Shown here in pieces: positions 26,870-35,189 of a stretch of 64,000 nt of DNA. Position 1 is the stretch's first letter. Each line of letters opens with the position of its first letter. The position numbers and the translations under genes were made by a program. The notes under the pieces were generated by a model that was not told the DNA's origin, searched no databases, and worked only from the letters and a program-made list of their open reading frames with translations. Origin of the DNA: JALZKA01 sp963717635 (lineage in GTDB: Bacteria; Actinomycetota; Thermoleophilia; Solirubrobacterales; 70-9); the NCBI GenBank assembly GCA_963717635.1, contig OY970347.1, forward strand, positions 620,001-684,000. The letters are read 5' to 3'.

Positions 26870-28566
26870 GGACCGAGCGCCGCAAGCGGCTCCCGAACTG
26901 GGCAATCGGCCTGATCCTCGTGGTGATCACCGCGGCGCTGTCGGTCTACGCCTTCACCAAGGCCCTGCCGTGGGCCGACAAGTACAGCGTCGAGGCCGTC
27001 TTCACCAATGCCGGCAACGTCACGTCCGCAGCGCCGGTGCGGATCGCCGGCGTGAACGTGGGCAAGGTCACCGCTGTCGAGCACCTCGCGCCGGACGAGG
27101 CGGCGCAGACGGCGCAGACCGGAGATGCGGCCGAACCCGCAGATGGCGCGGCGCCGTCGACTGCGACGGTGGTGACGATGGAGCTCGACGAGTCGGCGCT
27201 GCCGCTTCACACCGACGCCACGATGAAGCTGCGCCCGCGCCTGTTCCTCGAGGGCAATCTGTTCGTCGACCTGAAGCCCGGCAGCCCGAACGCGCCCGAA
27301 GCCGACGACGGGCACACCTTCCCGGCCGGGCAGACGGCAGTGGCCGTACAGCTCGACCAGGTGCTGACGACGCTCCAAGGCGACGTTCGGACCAACCTCC
27401 AGGTTTTGCTCGACCAGTTCGGCAACGCCCTCGACATCTACGGCGGCTCCGAAGGCCTGCGCGAGCTGTTCCGCAGCTCGCCGGGAGCGTTCCGCTACAC
27501 CTCGCAGGTCAACGAGGCGCTGCTCGGCCAGGAGCCCCGCGATCTCTCCGACCTGATCGTCAACCTGGACTCGACCGTCGAGGCGCTCGGTCGCAACGAG
27601 GGCGCGCTCCAGGACCTGGTCACCAACCTGAGGATCGTGCTCGGCTCGTTCGCCGCCGAGAGCGCGGCGCTCGAACGCGGCATCGCCGAGCTGCCACGTG
27701 TGCTCGAAGAGGGCCGCCCGGCGCTGGCGAGCCTGAACCGCGCCTTCCCTGCCGTGCGCGCGTTCGCGAGGGAGGCGCTTCCGGGCGTGCGCTCGACGCC
27801 GGCGACGCTCGACGCCGCGACCCCATTCCTGCGCCAGCTTCGCGGCTTGGTCTCGAAGGCCGAGCTGCGCGGCCTGGTAGCCGACCTGCGGCCAGCGATC
27901 CCGGATCTGGCTCTGCTTTCGAGGCGCACGATCCCGTTGATGGGCAAGTTCCGCTCGCTGGGGAGCTGCGTGAACGAGGTCCTGGTGCCGTTCACCAACG
28001 ACACGATCAACGACCCGGAGACGCCGGCGACGGGCCGCGTATTCGAGGAGCTGTCCTACGGCATTCTCGGCATCTCCAGCGAAAGCCGCTCGGGCGACGC
28101 AAACGGCCCCTACATCCGCGTACTCGCGGGCGGCGGGACGAACACGGTCGTGTTCCCGGATCCAATCACGGGTCTCGCCGATCCGCAGGTGGGCCTGACT
28201 CCGCTGCCGATCAACGGAGCGCGACCGCAGATCAGCTCATCGGCCAAGACCCCGTTCCGGCCGGATGTCTCGTGCGAGACCAATGATCCCCCGAACCTCA
28301 GCTCGGGCCAGGCCGGCGACCCGCCCACCCAGATGACGACGCCGGCGCCGGAAGCCGAGGCGACGCCGGAGCTGACCTCGGCGCTCGAGAACTTCCAGGC
28401 ACCGATGGATCGCGCCGCTTCGATGGTCGAGGACGGCAACCGCAAGCAGGCGAGGAAGGGCGCCAGGCTCTATGACGAGCTGCTCACCGACCTGACCGAC
28501 GTCATCGCGCAGGCCTACGGCACCGAGTACCTGACCGACCTGAAGCCGAGGTACGACGGACCATGA
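26866..28566 (+). CDS. Mce-family protein 4
   Basis: 566 residues from the ATG that overlaps the previous stop (ATGA); an in-frame upstream extension lies within the preceding gene and is not needed. Anchor at residues 11-30 (NWAIGLILVVITAALSVYAF). The MlaD domain (YSVEAVFTNAGNVTSAAPVRIAGVNVGKVTAVEH) carries an acidic Ala-rich insert of about 25 residues before VVTMELDESALPLHTDATMKLRPRLFLEGNLFVDLKPG, the best-preserved MlaD ending of the six. The helical region spans about 150-370. The C-terminus has the segment IRVLAGGGTNTVVFPDP and a Pro/Glu-rich stretch, and ends with a predicted amphipathic helix. No catalytic motif is seen. Confidence 0.93.
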   Translation: MRTERRKRLPNWAIGLILVVITAALSVYAFTKALPWADKYSVEAVFTNAGNVTSAAPVRIAGVNVGKVTAVEHLAPDEAAQTAQTGDAAEPADGAAPSTATVVTMELDESALPLHTDATMKLRPRLFLEGNLFVDLKPGSPNAPEADDGHTFPAGQTAVAVQLDQVLTTLQGDVRTNLQVLLDQFGNALDIYGGSEGLRELFRSSPGAFRYTSQVNEALLGQEPRDLSDLIVNLDSTVEALGRNEGALQDLVTNLRIVLGSFAAESAALERGIAELPRVLEEGRPALASLNRAFPAVRAFAREALPGVRSTPATLDAATPFLRQLRGLVSKAELRGLVADLRPAIPDLALLSRRTIPLMGKFRSLGSCVNEVLVPFTNDTINDPETPATGRVFEELSYGILGISSESRSGDANGPYIRVLAGGGTNTVVFPDPITGLADPQVGLTPLPINGARPQISSSAKTPFRPDVSCETNDPPNLSSGQAGDPPTQMTTPAPEAEATPELTSALENFQAPMDRAASMVEDGNRKQARKGARLYDELLTDLTDVIAQAYGTEYLTDLKPRYDGP

Positions 28567-29888
28567 TGACCGCGATCCGAAAGAGCCTTCGCGACTTCAT
28601 CGCCGTTGTGGCGCTGATCGTGATCGCCAGCGTGACCAGCTACGTGATCCTTCAACAGCAGCGCCTGCGGATCCCGATCCTGGAGGAAAAGCCGTTCGAG
28701 CTGAAGGCCGAGTTCGAGACTGCGCAGGCCGTCGTCGCCGGCCAGGGGCAGACACTCCGCGTAGCCGGCGTCCGGGTCGGAGACGTCTCCAAGGTCGAGC
28801 TCGAGGACGGCAGGGCGATGGTCACATTCGATGTTGACCGCGAGTTCCTGCCGGTCTACAAGGACGCGACGCTCCTGATGCGTCCGCGTACCGGTCTCAA
28901 GGACATGTTCTTCGCGCTCGACCCGGGCACGCGGACGGCCGGTGAGTACGACGAGGGCGACATCGTCCCGATGACGAACACGGCTCCGGACGTGAACCTG
29001 GACGAGATCCTCGCCGCTCTCGACGGCGACAGTCAGGCGTACCTGCGGGCGCTGATCGTCGGCGCCGGCCAGGGCCTCGACGGCCGCGACCGCGATCTCG
29101 GCAAGATGCTCGCCGCGCTGGGCCCGATCAACCGCGACCTCGACCAGCTATCGACCGAGGTGGCGAAGCGCGACGAGAACCTGAAGCGCCTGATCCACAA
29201 CCTCAGCACGCTGACCCGGGCCGTCGGCCAGCAGGACCAGGACATCGCGACGCTGGTCGACGCCTCGAACACTACGCTCGAAGCGATCGGGGAGCAGGAC
29301 CCGGACGTGCAGGCGGCGACTGCCCTGCTCCCCGAGGCGCTGCGCCAGACGCGTGAGGCACTCGCCGTCGCAGACGAGTTCGGCGACCAGCTCGGCCCCG
29401 CGTTCAACGAACTGCGGCCGTTTGCGCGCCGCCTGCCCGAGGTCAACGCCGCGACTACGAGCCTCGCCCGGAGCGCTACGCCGGTGCTGAAGAACCAGAT
29501 CCGGCCGCTGGTCCGCGCGGCCCGGCCGGTGGTGCCCGACCTGCGCCTTGCGGCGAAGAACTTCTCGAAGGCGGCGCCGGGCCTGACCAGGGTCGGCGGC
29601 CGGCTCAACCAGCTGGTCAACATGGCGTCCTTCAACCCGCGCGGGGCGGAGGAACCGGGCGTGGACGGTCGCGACGAGGGCTACCTGTACTGGGGCGCCT
29701 GGCTGGGCCATAACGGCGTCAGCGTCTTCAACGCCCAGGACGCCCACGGCGTGTACCGCCGCATCTACTTCACGGCGAGCTGCCAGAACGTGACGAACCT
29801 GCTCGCCGGCAGCCCCGGCGGACCGGTCATCGGCGCGATCGTCACCGGTCTCGGCGGGCTGTTCGAAGCTGGGGCGGTGTGCGGCTGA
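28563..29888 (+). CDS. Mce-family protein 5
   Basis: 441 residues, the shortest of the set. Anchor at residues 12-30 (FIAVVALIVIASVTSYVIL). The MlaD domain (about 45-125) is FELKAEFETAQAVVAGQGQTLRVAGVRVGDVSKVEL, then ATLLMRPRTGLKDMFFALDPG. The helical region is about 140-345, and the C-terminal domain (YLYWGAWLGHNGVSVFNAQDAHGVYRRIYF) is small and ends in a Gly-rich hydrophobic stretch with two cysteines. It begins ATGATG, so the second ATG is an alternative start. Both the upstream junction (ATGA) and the downstream junction (TGATG) are translational overlaps. Confidence 0.93.
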   Translation: MMTAIRKSLRDFIAVVALIVIASVTSYVILQQQRLRIPILEEKPFELKAEFETAQAVVAGQGQTLRVAGVRVGDVSKVELEDGRAMVTFDVDREFLPVYKDATLLMRPRTGLKDMFFALDPGTRTAGEYDEGDIVPMTNTAPDVNLDEILAALDGDSQAYLRALIVGAGQGLDGRDRDLGKMLAALGPINRDLDQLSTEVAKRDENLKRLIHNLSTLTRAVGQQDQDIATLVDASNTTLEAIGEQDPDVQAATALLPEALRQTREALAVADEFGDQLGPAFNELRPFARRLPEVNAATTSLARSATPVLKNQIRPLVRAARPVVPDLRLAAKNFSKAAPGLTRVGGRLNQLVNMASFNPRGAEEPGVDGRDEGYLYWGAWLGHNGVSVFNAQDAHGVYRRIYFTASCQNVTNLLAGSPGGPVIGAIVTGLGGLFEAGAVCG

Positions 29889-31468
29889 TGCAAAAGCAGG
29901 CACCCTCCATCGGCCGCATCCTCGTCGCCGCGGGCTTCACGCTCTCGTGCTTCGGCCTGATCCTGTTCCTCTGGATCGCGTTCGGTGGGCCCACGCCCCT
30001 GAAGGCCAAGAGCTACCGGATCAGCGCCTACTTCCCCGAGGGGACCCAGCTTGCGGTCGAATCCGACGTGCGGATCGGCGGCGTCTCGGTCGGCAAGGTC
30101 AAGGAGATCAGCCTGGCGCCGGCCGACCAGCGCGTCGAGGGCTACGACACGACCGAGACCGTGATGGAGATCAAGCCCGAGTTCGCGCCGATCTCCAACG
30201 ACGCCCGGGCGATCCTGCGCCAAAAGACGCTGCTCGGCGAGACCTACGTGGAGCTCACCTCCGGCACCGAGCCTGGCGAGGAGACTGCGCCGGTGTCGCT
30301 CGGCGCGGCGTCGAACGCCACGGACGCCGAGGCCGAGGCCCTCGAGCCGGTCGAGGAGGGTGGCACGCTCGGCGTCTCCCAGACCCGCAACGCGACCCAG
30401 ATCGACGAGATCTTCAACGCGCTCGACACCGAGACGCGCTCGTCGTTCCAGCGCTGGCAGGAGAACGCGGCGCTCTCGATCGCGGGCCGCGGCCAGGACG
30501 TGAACGACACGCTCGGGAACCTGGGACCGTTCGTCACCGACGCCTCCGAGATCCTCGCCGCGCTCAACCGCCAGAAGGTGGCGGTGAAGGGCCTCGTCCG
30601 CGATACCGGGACGGTGTTCGAGGCACTGTCGGAGCGCGATCAGGAGCTGGCCGGGGCGATCGTCGGCTCGGAGCAGACTTTCGGCGCGCTGGCCGACTCC
30701 GATGCGGCGCTGGCCGAGTCATTCCAGATCCTGCCGACCTTCCAGCGCGAGACGCGGGCGACGCTGACGGCGCTCGACGAGTTCCAGGTCAATGCGCGGC
30801 CGCTCGTCCAGAAGCTTCTGCCGGTCGCCAACGACATCACCCCGACGCTGACCAGCGTGCGCAAGCTTTCGCCGCGCCTCGAGAACCTGTTCCGCGACCT
30901 CGTTCCGCTGATCAAGGCCGGCCGCAAGGGCATCCCGGCGCTCGGCCGCTTCCTCGGCCCGGACGGCCTGCGCTCGACACTCGACGCGCTGGCCCCGTTC
31001 CTGGGCAACCTGAACCCGGCGCTGAGCTACCTGGAGACGTACAAAAAGACGATCACCGACTTCCTCGCAACGCCGGGCTACGGGCTCTCGAACACGCTGC
31101 CCGAGCAGGTGGGGCAGGACACGCCGCGGACCTACCTGAAGCAGCTCGGCTACACCGGGGCGGAGGCGCTCTCGTTCTGGCCGACCCGCCTGCCGACGAA
31201 CCGCGGCAACGCCTACCCGGCGCCGGACTATCTCGCCACCGCCGAGGCGGCCTCCGGCGGGATCTTTGGCAACTTCGACTGCAAGAACACCGACTTCACG
31301 CCGCTGGCCGGCGGGGACACCGACGAGGACGAGGTGGGCTTCCTGGAGACGGCCGCCTCGTCCGGCGCCGTGGCCAACCAGAGCGCCACGTTCGCACCGT
31401 GCTTCATCCAGACGCCCCCGGACATCTTCGGCGGGGGCCGCGCGCCGAACCTGCTTGCCGCGCCGTAG
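29888..31468 (+). CDS. Mce-family protein 6, last gene of the mce operon
   Basis: 526 residues from ATG 29888, which shares one base with the previous stop (TGATG); GTG 29879 is an in-frame alternative. Anchor at residues 9-29 (GRILVAAGFTLSCFGLILFLWIAF), not a lipobox. The MlaD domain (YRISAYFPEGTQLAVESDVRIGGVSVGKVKEI) is followed by ILRQKTLLGETYVELTSG, the conserved core ending. An acidic linker and a helical region follow, with LFRDLVPLIKAGRKGIPALGRFLGPDG near its end, and a C-terminal part with two cysteines. Its TAG stop is also the first half of the -10 for the following SCP2 gene. Confidence 0.93.
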   Translation: MQKQAPSIGRILVAAGFTLSCFGLILFLWIAFGGPTPLKAKSYRISAYFPEGTQLAVESDVRIGGVSVGKVKEISLAPADQRVEGYDTTETVMEIKPEFAPISNDARAILRQKTLLGETYVELTSGTEPGEETAPVSLGAASNATDAEAEALEPVEEGGTLGVSQTRNATQIDEIFNALDTETRSSFQRWQENAALSIAGRGQDVNDTLGNLGPFVTDASEILAALNRQKVAVKGLVRDTGTVFEALSERDQELAGAIVGSEQTFGALADSDAALAESFQILPTFQRETRATLTALDEFQVNARPLVQKLLPVANDITPTLTSVRKLSPRLENLFRDLVPLIKAGRKGIPALGRFLGPDGLRSTLDALAPFLGNLNPALSYLETYKKTITDFLATPGYGLSNTLPEQVGQDTPRTYLKQLGYTGAEALSFWPTRLPTNRGNAYPAPDYLATAEAASGGIFGNFDCKNTDFTPLAGGDTDEDEVGFLETAASSGAVANQSATFAPCFIQTPPDIFGGGRAPNLLAAP

Positions 31469-31471
31469 GAT
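31466..31471 (+). promoter_or_regulatory. Candidate leaderless -10 (TAGGAT) on the mce stop codon, for the SCP2 gene
   Basis: TAGGAT starts with the TAG stop of the last mce gene and ends 7 nt before TTG 31479. No ribosome site is present in the 10-bp gap, so an internal leaderless transcript would let SCP2 be made independently of the mce genes. Confidence 0.4.
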
Positions 31472-31478
31472 TCGCCCC

Positions 31479-31895
31479 TTGGGCTACTTCAAGGACGCCG
31501 ACGACGTCTACGCGACCCTCGGCAGGCTTTTTGTGGAGATCACCGCCGACCCCGAGCTGGGGCCGCGGTTCCGGCAGGCCGACACCGTCGTCCGCTACGA
31601 GTACACCGATCCGGAGTCGGCGATCACGGTCCGCCTCCAGGAGGGCGAGGGCGAGGACGTGGAGTTCGGCGATCCCGCCCGCGAGCCCGAGGTGACGATG
31701 ATGATGGAAGCCGACACCGCCCACCGGTTCTGGCTGGGCGAGGTGAACGTGACCGTTGCGCTGGCCCGCGGACAGATCAAGGCGAAGGGCCCGGTCGCAA
31801 AGATCCTCAAGCTGGTGCCGCTCGCCAAGCCGGTCTTCCCGCGCTACAAGGCGCAGCTCGAGGAGCAGGGCCGGACCGACCTGACCGAGGTCTAG
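31479..31895 (+). CDS. SCP2 sterol-binding-domain protein
   Basis: A 138-residue cytosolic protein of the SCP2 family, which binds sterols, acyl-CoA or other lipids in a hydrophobic pocket. Visible landmarks are the N-terminal helix YFKDADDVYATLGRLFVEITADPELGPRFRQADTVV, the strand block YTDPESAITVRLQEGEGEDVEFG, EPEVTMMMEADTAHRFWLGEVNVTVALARGQIKAKGPVAKILKLVPLAKPVF (the typical A.G..K..G....l..l..l ending). TTG 31479 is the only start that gives the full domain; it has no ribosome site. Its place directly after six mce genes suggests it takes lipid delivered by, or destined for, the Mce system; this is inference. Confidence 0.88.
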   Translation: MGYFKDADDVYATLGRLFVEITADPELGPRFRQADTVVRYEYTDPESAITVRLQEGEGEDVEFGDPAREPEVTMMMEADTAHRFWLGEVNVTVALARGQIKAKGPVAKILKLVPLAKPVFPRYKAQLEEQGRTDLTEV

Positions 31896-31902
31896 CCGCG
31901 GC

Positions 31903-32583
31903 ATGGCGGCTGGCGACGCGGGCGCCTGGGCTGAGAGCGTTCGTGGGCTTGGTGAGCGCCGCGGCCTGCGCTACGAGCCGGTCGGCGGCCTCAATCCGCC
32001 CGGTGGGCCGGCGACGCTTTGCCCCGGCGGCAGCAACCGGCTGACCGGGCAGTTCGACGAGGAGTTCTGGGGCGCGTCCTGCGACGCCGACGAGCACAAA
32101 AGGGGCGGGGGCCTGTTCCGGGGCGGTCAGGTGTTGCCGGGTGCGGTGCTGGCGAAGGCGCACATGCCCGACCTCGCCGCGGTGATGCCGGTCTTCAACG
32201 TCGAGTCGCTCGAGGGAGCGGGCGACGCGGTCGAGAGCCGGGTCAGCCGCCACCGCGTCCAGTTCGAGTCGATCGACTTCAACCGCCGCTTCATCGCCAC
32301 CGTCCCGCGCGAGTACGACCCCGTCGCGCTCCGCGAGACGTTCAGCCCTGGCTTCCTCGACTGGGTCGCCGGGATCGAGGCCGAGGTGGACTTCGGAGTC
32401 TCGGAGAGCCAGCTCTACTTCAACTGGCGCCTGCGCGAGCTGACCGCGGACGAGTACGAACGGATGCTGGAGAACGCCGGCCAGCTGTTCCGGCGGATCC
32501 GGGGCGAGATGGTCGAGCACGGAATCCACACCTACGACGCCGGCCCCTGGCACGCGGGGCTGGAGGCGTTCCCGCCGACCTAG
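31903..32583 (+). CDS. Conserved hypothetical protein (DUF3137-like region)
   Basis: A 226-residue soluble protein. No enzyme motif is recognised. The stretch RVQFESIDFNRRFIATVPREYDPVALRETFSPGFLDWVAG resembles the FNRRF...D...LxxP.fxxWL pattern seen in actinobacterial proteins near DUF3137, where a hydrophobic-ligand or membrane-adjacent role is suspected but unproven. The N-terminal part contains two cysteines (TLCPGGSN and GASCDADE). It follows the SCP2 gene by 7 nt in the same direction and may be the last gene of that unit. The start is ATG 31903 with no clear ribosome site. Its stop is a shared CTAG with the convergent Nudix gene. Confidence 0.7.
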   Translation: MAAGDAGAWAESVRGLGERRGLRYEPVGGLNPPGGPATLCPGGSNRLTGQFDEEFWGASCDADEHKRGGGLFRGGQVLPGAVLAKAHMPDLAAVMPVFNVESLEGAGDAVESRVSRHRVQFESIDFNRRFIATVPREYDPVALRETFSPGFLDWVAGIEAEVDFGVSESQLYFNWRLRELTADEYERMLENAGQLFRRIRGEMVEHGIHTYDAGPWHAGLEAFPPT

Positions 32584-33290
32584 ACGGCTGGCGGCCGGTA
32601 GCCCTCGTCGCCGGGCATCAGCATCTTCCAGCCCTGATCGGAATCGTCGGCGACGATCATCGGCATGATCGGCTCCATGTCGAGCCCCTTGGCCGCGGCG
32701 ATCGCCTCGTCTGAGGTGGCGAAGGGCAGCAACGACTCCAGGTGCTTGATCGTCGGAAAGACGAGATCGAGCTCGCCGGCACGCCCGCGCTCGAGCGCGT
32801 CGGCCGGGGTCATCCAGGCGGCGTCCACGGTTTCGCCCCCGTCCGGCCGGGGCGGGGAATGGGGCGGCGCAAGGGCGAGGTAGAACCGGGTGTCGAACCG
32901 GATCGGGACTGGCTCCGGGGTGATCCAGCGCGCCCACGGCCAGAGCTCGGCGTCGCCGGAGAGTTCGACGCCGGCCTCTTCGCGCAGCTCGCGAATCGCC
33001 GCGGCGCGGTGCGCCAGCTCGTCGGCGTCGACGTCGGTCTCCGCCGCGCTGACACCGGCGATCAGCTCGTCGGCCTCGACGCCGCCGCCCGGGAAGACCC
33101 AGACGCCGGGCATGAACCTGGCGTTGGGGTTGCGCTGAACCATCAGCACCTCGAGCTCGCGCTGCCTGTGGGCGCCGCCGCGCCGAAGCAGGATGATCGT
33201 CGCCGCCGCGCGGGCGGGAGCCGGCACGAAATCCGGGTCCAGGGGATCGCGAGCGCCCGCGGCGTCGGGCGGCAGGTCGGGCGTCGGCAT
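32580..33290 (-). CDS. Nudix hydrolase with a long insert in the Nudix box
   Basis: Predicted pyrophosphohydrolase (NUDT19/CoA-type subgroup) of 236 residues. The Nudix box reads FPGGGVEADEL ... AAIRELREEAGVEL: the catalytic REL-x-EE-x-G-V is intact, but an insert of about 20 residues separates it from the GG start. WARWITPEPVPIRFDTRFYLA is the region that in this subgroup follows the box. The start at 33290 has GGGAGG 9 nt upstream; ATG 33299 would sit directly on that ribosome site, so the shorter form is preferred. The substrate is unknown; CoA derivatives or ADP-sugars are typical for relatives. Confidence 0.85.
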   Translation of the reverse strand: MPTPDLPPDAAGARDPLDPDFVPAPARAAATIILLRRGGAHRQRELEVLMVQRNPNARFMPGVWVFPGGGVEADELIAGVSAAETDVDADELAHRAAAIRELREEAGVELSGDAELWPWARWITPEPVPIRFDTRFYLALAPPHSPPRPDGGETVDAAWMTPADALERGRAGELDLVFPTIKHLESLLPFATSDEAIAAAKGLDMEPIMPMIVADDSDQGWKMLMPGDEGYRPPAV

Positions 33291-33316
33291 TCGCGCCATC
33301 CTCCCGCATCCCTGGA

Positions 33317-33322
33317 TAGAGT
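33317..33322 (+). promoter_or_regulatory. Candidate leaderless -10 (TAGAGT) of rubredoxin
   Basis: TAGAGT ends 7 nt before GTG 33330 and includes the first bases of an alternative GTG at 33321, arguing that 33330 is the true start. Confidence 0.45.
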
Positions 33323-33329
33323 GGCGGCG

Positions 33330-33503
33330 GTGAGCGAGAAGCAGCTCTACATCTGCACTTCGTGCGGATTCATCTACGACCCGGACGAGGGCGACCCGGA
33401 CGGCGGCATCCCGCCCGGCACCGCGTTCGACGCGATCCCGGACGATTGGTTTTGCCCGGTCTGCGGGGCGCGCAAGGCTGACTTCGAGCCCTACGACGAC
33501 TAG
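33330..33503 (+). CDS. Rubredoxin
   Basis: A 57-residue iron protein that carries single electrons in the cytosol. Both knuckles are present, CTSCGF near residue 9 and CPVCGA near residue 42, with the conserved YDPDEGDPDGGIPPGTAFDAIPDDWFCP core between them. Length and order are standard. GTG 33330 is chosen over GTG 33321 because of the -10 position. Typical partners are alkane hydroxylases, rubredoxin reductase or oxidative-stress enzymes; none is in the window, so its redox partner is unknown. Confidence 0.96.
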   Translation: MSEKQLYICTSCGFIYDPDEGDPDGGIPPGTAFDAIPDDWFCPVCGARKADFEPYDD

Positions 33504-33509
33504 ATCTAG

Positions 33510-34619
33510 CTACTCGTCAAGGGCGCGTTCGCGCGCCCGGTTGCGCGCGGCGCTGATGACGAAATAGGCGATCGCCGCGATCAGGACCAGCGGCAGCAGC
33601 ACCGCGGCGCTGATTAGCGCGATTCCGGCGCCGACGGTCAGGACCCGGCCGGCGTCGTCGAGCGCGTCCTCGAACGACCAGCCGCCCTCGTCGGCACCCT
33701 CGGAGGTGATCTGGAGGGTCACGCTCGACAGCACCGCGCGGCGCTGGATGTTGTCGAACTCGGCCTCAGCCTGCGCGATCGCGCGCTGGATCGAGTCAAG
33801 CCGCAGCTTCAGGGCGTCCAGTTCCTGCTCCGTGTCGGCCAGCCGGATCTGCGCCAGCACGCTCCGGCGTTCCGCATTCAGGCCCGCCAGCCGGTCCTTG
33901 GCGTCGACGAACGGGCGGGTGATGTCCACCGAGCCCTCGCTCAGCGACTTGACGTCGGCCAGGTCGGAGAGCTCGTCGAGCACGGCGTCGAGGTTGCGGG
34001 TCGGGATCGCCAGCTGCAGGGTCGCCCGCGCGGACTCGGCGGTGCCAGAGGTCTGCGACGACTCGACGATCCCGCGGTGGCTGGAGACCACGCCGATCGC
34101 CTCGTTGGTGACGTCCTGGACCTCGTCGGCGGGCGCCGCGAGGGTGAGCTGGGCGTCGCGGTCGACCTTGCGGGCCTCCTGGCCGCCGGCCGGGCCGGAG
34201 CGAGAGGTGCGCTTGGCCGCCGCATCCCCGAGGGTTCGCACCTCCCCGTTGTCAGTGACGACGGGGGAGGCGTTCTCCCGAACCGGTGCGGGGGTCCCGG
34301 AGTCGTCCGCAAAGGAGATCGAAAGATCGCCGCCGCTGCGCTGGTCGTCACGACCGGTTTGGAAGTCGATCTGCGAGGCGCTGACCACGAGGACGATCAG
34401 CGTCGCCGCCGCTCCGCCCGCGTAGGCGAGGCGCCGTGGCGTCAGCGACGCCAACCACGAGCGCGCATCGCCCCTGGTCGCCCGCTGGCGCAAGCCCGGC
34501 CGGCTGCCACGGGGGAAGCCCGCGGCAGCCCAGCGGTCCAGCGCCTCGCCGAAGTCCGGGTCCACGTTCTCGCGCTCGGCGCGCAGGACGGTCTCCAGCT
34601 CGGCCTCACTGAACCTCAT
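33510..34619 (-). CDS. DUF4349 membrane protein, candidate anti-sigma factor
   Basis: 369 residues. The N-terminal 80 residues are cytosolic and start MRFSEAELETVLRAERENVDPDFGEALDRW, similar in layout to anti-sigma domains. A membrane helix follows at about 83-100 (YAGGAAATLIVLVVSAS). The extracytoplasmic DUF4349 domain spans about 150-330: KVDRDAQLTLAAPADEVQDV, a VSSHRGIVESSQTSG loop, LQLAIPTRNLDAVLDELSDL and a coiled coil (FVDAKDRLAGLNAERRSVLAQIRLADTEQELDALKLRLDSIQ). A second membrane helix closes the protein. It starts 14 nt inside the upstream ECF sigma gene, the usual arrangement for a sigma/anti-sigma pair. That role is inferred from position and topology. Confidence 0.88.
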   Translation of the reverse strand: MRFSEAELETVLRAERENVDPDFGEALDRWAAAGFPRGSRPGLRQRATRGDARSWLASLTPRRLAYAGGAAATLIVLVVSASQIDFQTGRDDQRSGGDLSISFADDSGTPAPVRENASPVVTDNGEVRTLGDAAAKRTSRSGPAGGQEARKVDRDAQLTLAAPADEVQDVTNEAIGVVSSHRGIVESSQTSGTAESARATLQLAIPTRNLDAVLDELSDLADVKSLSEGSVDITRPFVDAKDRLAGLNAERRSVLAQIRLADTEQELDALKLRLDSIQRAIAQAEAEFDNIQRRAVLSSVTLQITSEGADEGGWSFEDALDDAGRVLTVGAGIALISAAVLLPLVLIAAIAYFVISAARNRARERALDE

Positions 34620-35166
34620 CGCAGGCCCTCCTCAACTTCTCGATTGTCCGATGGACACGCATTGCCGCGGCTCGCTCGCCGACCGAGATCACCGTTGCGA
34701 TCTCGGCGGTGGAGAGGCCGGCGAAGAACTTCAGGGCGACCAGTTCGCGCTCGCGGGCGCTGAGCTTTGCCATTGCCTGGCGCAGGGCCGCGCGGCGCAC
34801 CGCGACCTCGGCGGCCTCATCGGCGGGCGCATCGTCGGCTGCCGGCTCCGCGGTCAGCTCGGTCGTGCGCTTGCGGCGTCGCAGTTCGTCGAGCGCCGCG
34901 TTGCGCGCGATCCCGAACAGCCAGGCCCGCCGTGAGCCGCGCGCGGGCTTGAAGGACGAGGCGCGCCGGTAGGCGCGCTCGAAGGCGGTGGCGGTTACGT
35001 CCTCGGCGGCGGAGCGGTCGCGCAGGAGACCCGCGACGTAGGCGAAGACGTCGTCGCGCGAGGATCTATAGAGCTCCTCGAACGCCGCCTCCGTGTCGCT
35101 CGGCACCGCGTCGGCGGGCGCAACCATGACGTTCATATCCCGACTACGGCGCCACGGCCGATTCAT
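34606..35166 (-). CDS. ECF-type RNA polymerase sigma factor
   Basis: 186 residues. Region 2 is FEELYRSSRDDVFAYVAGLLRDRSAAEDVTATAFERAYRRASSFKPARGSRRAWLFGIARNAALDELRRRKR, and region 4 is KLSARERELVALKFFAGLSTAEIATVISVGERAAAMRVHRTIEKLR. There is no region 3, which defines ECF factors. ATG 35166 is chosen because GAGAAT lies 7 nt upstream; ATG 35136 is equally in frame and gives 176 residues. The DUF4349 gene starts within its 3' end, so sigma and presumed anti-sigma are translationally coupled. The promoter it recognises is not evident. Confidence 0.92.
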   Translation of the reverse strand: MNRPWRRSRDMNVMVAPADAVPSDTEAAFEELYRSSRDDVFAYVAGLLRDRSAAEDVTATAFERAYRRASSFKPARGSRRAWLFGIARNAALDELRRRKRTTELTAEPAADDAPADEAAEVAVRRAALRQAMAKLSARERELVALKFFAGLSTAEIATVISVGERAAAMRVHRTIEKLRRACDEVQ

Positions 35167-35189
35167 CACATCTATTCTCGACTGTGGGT

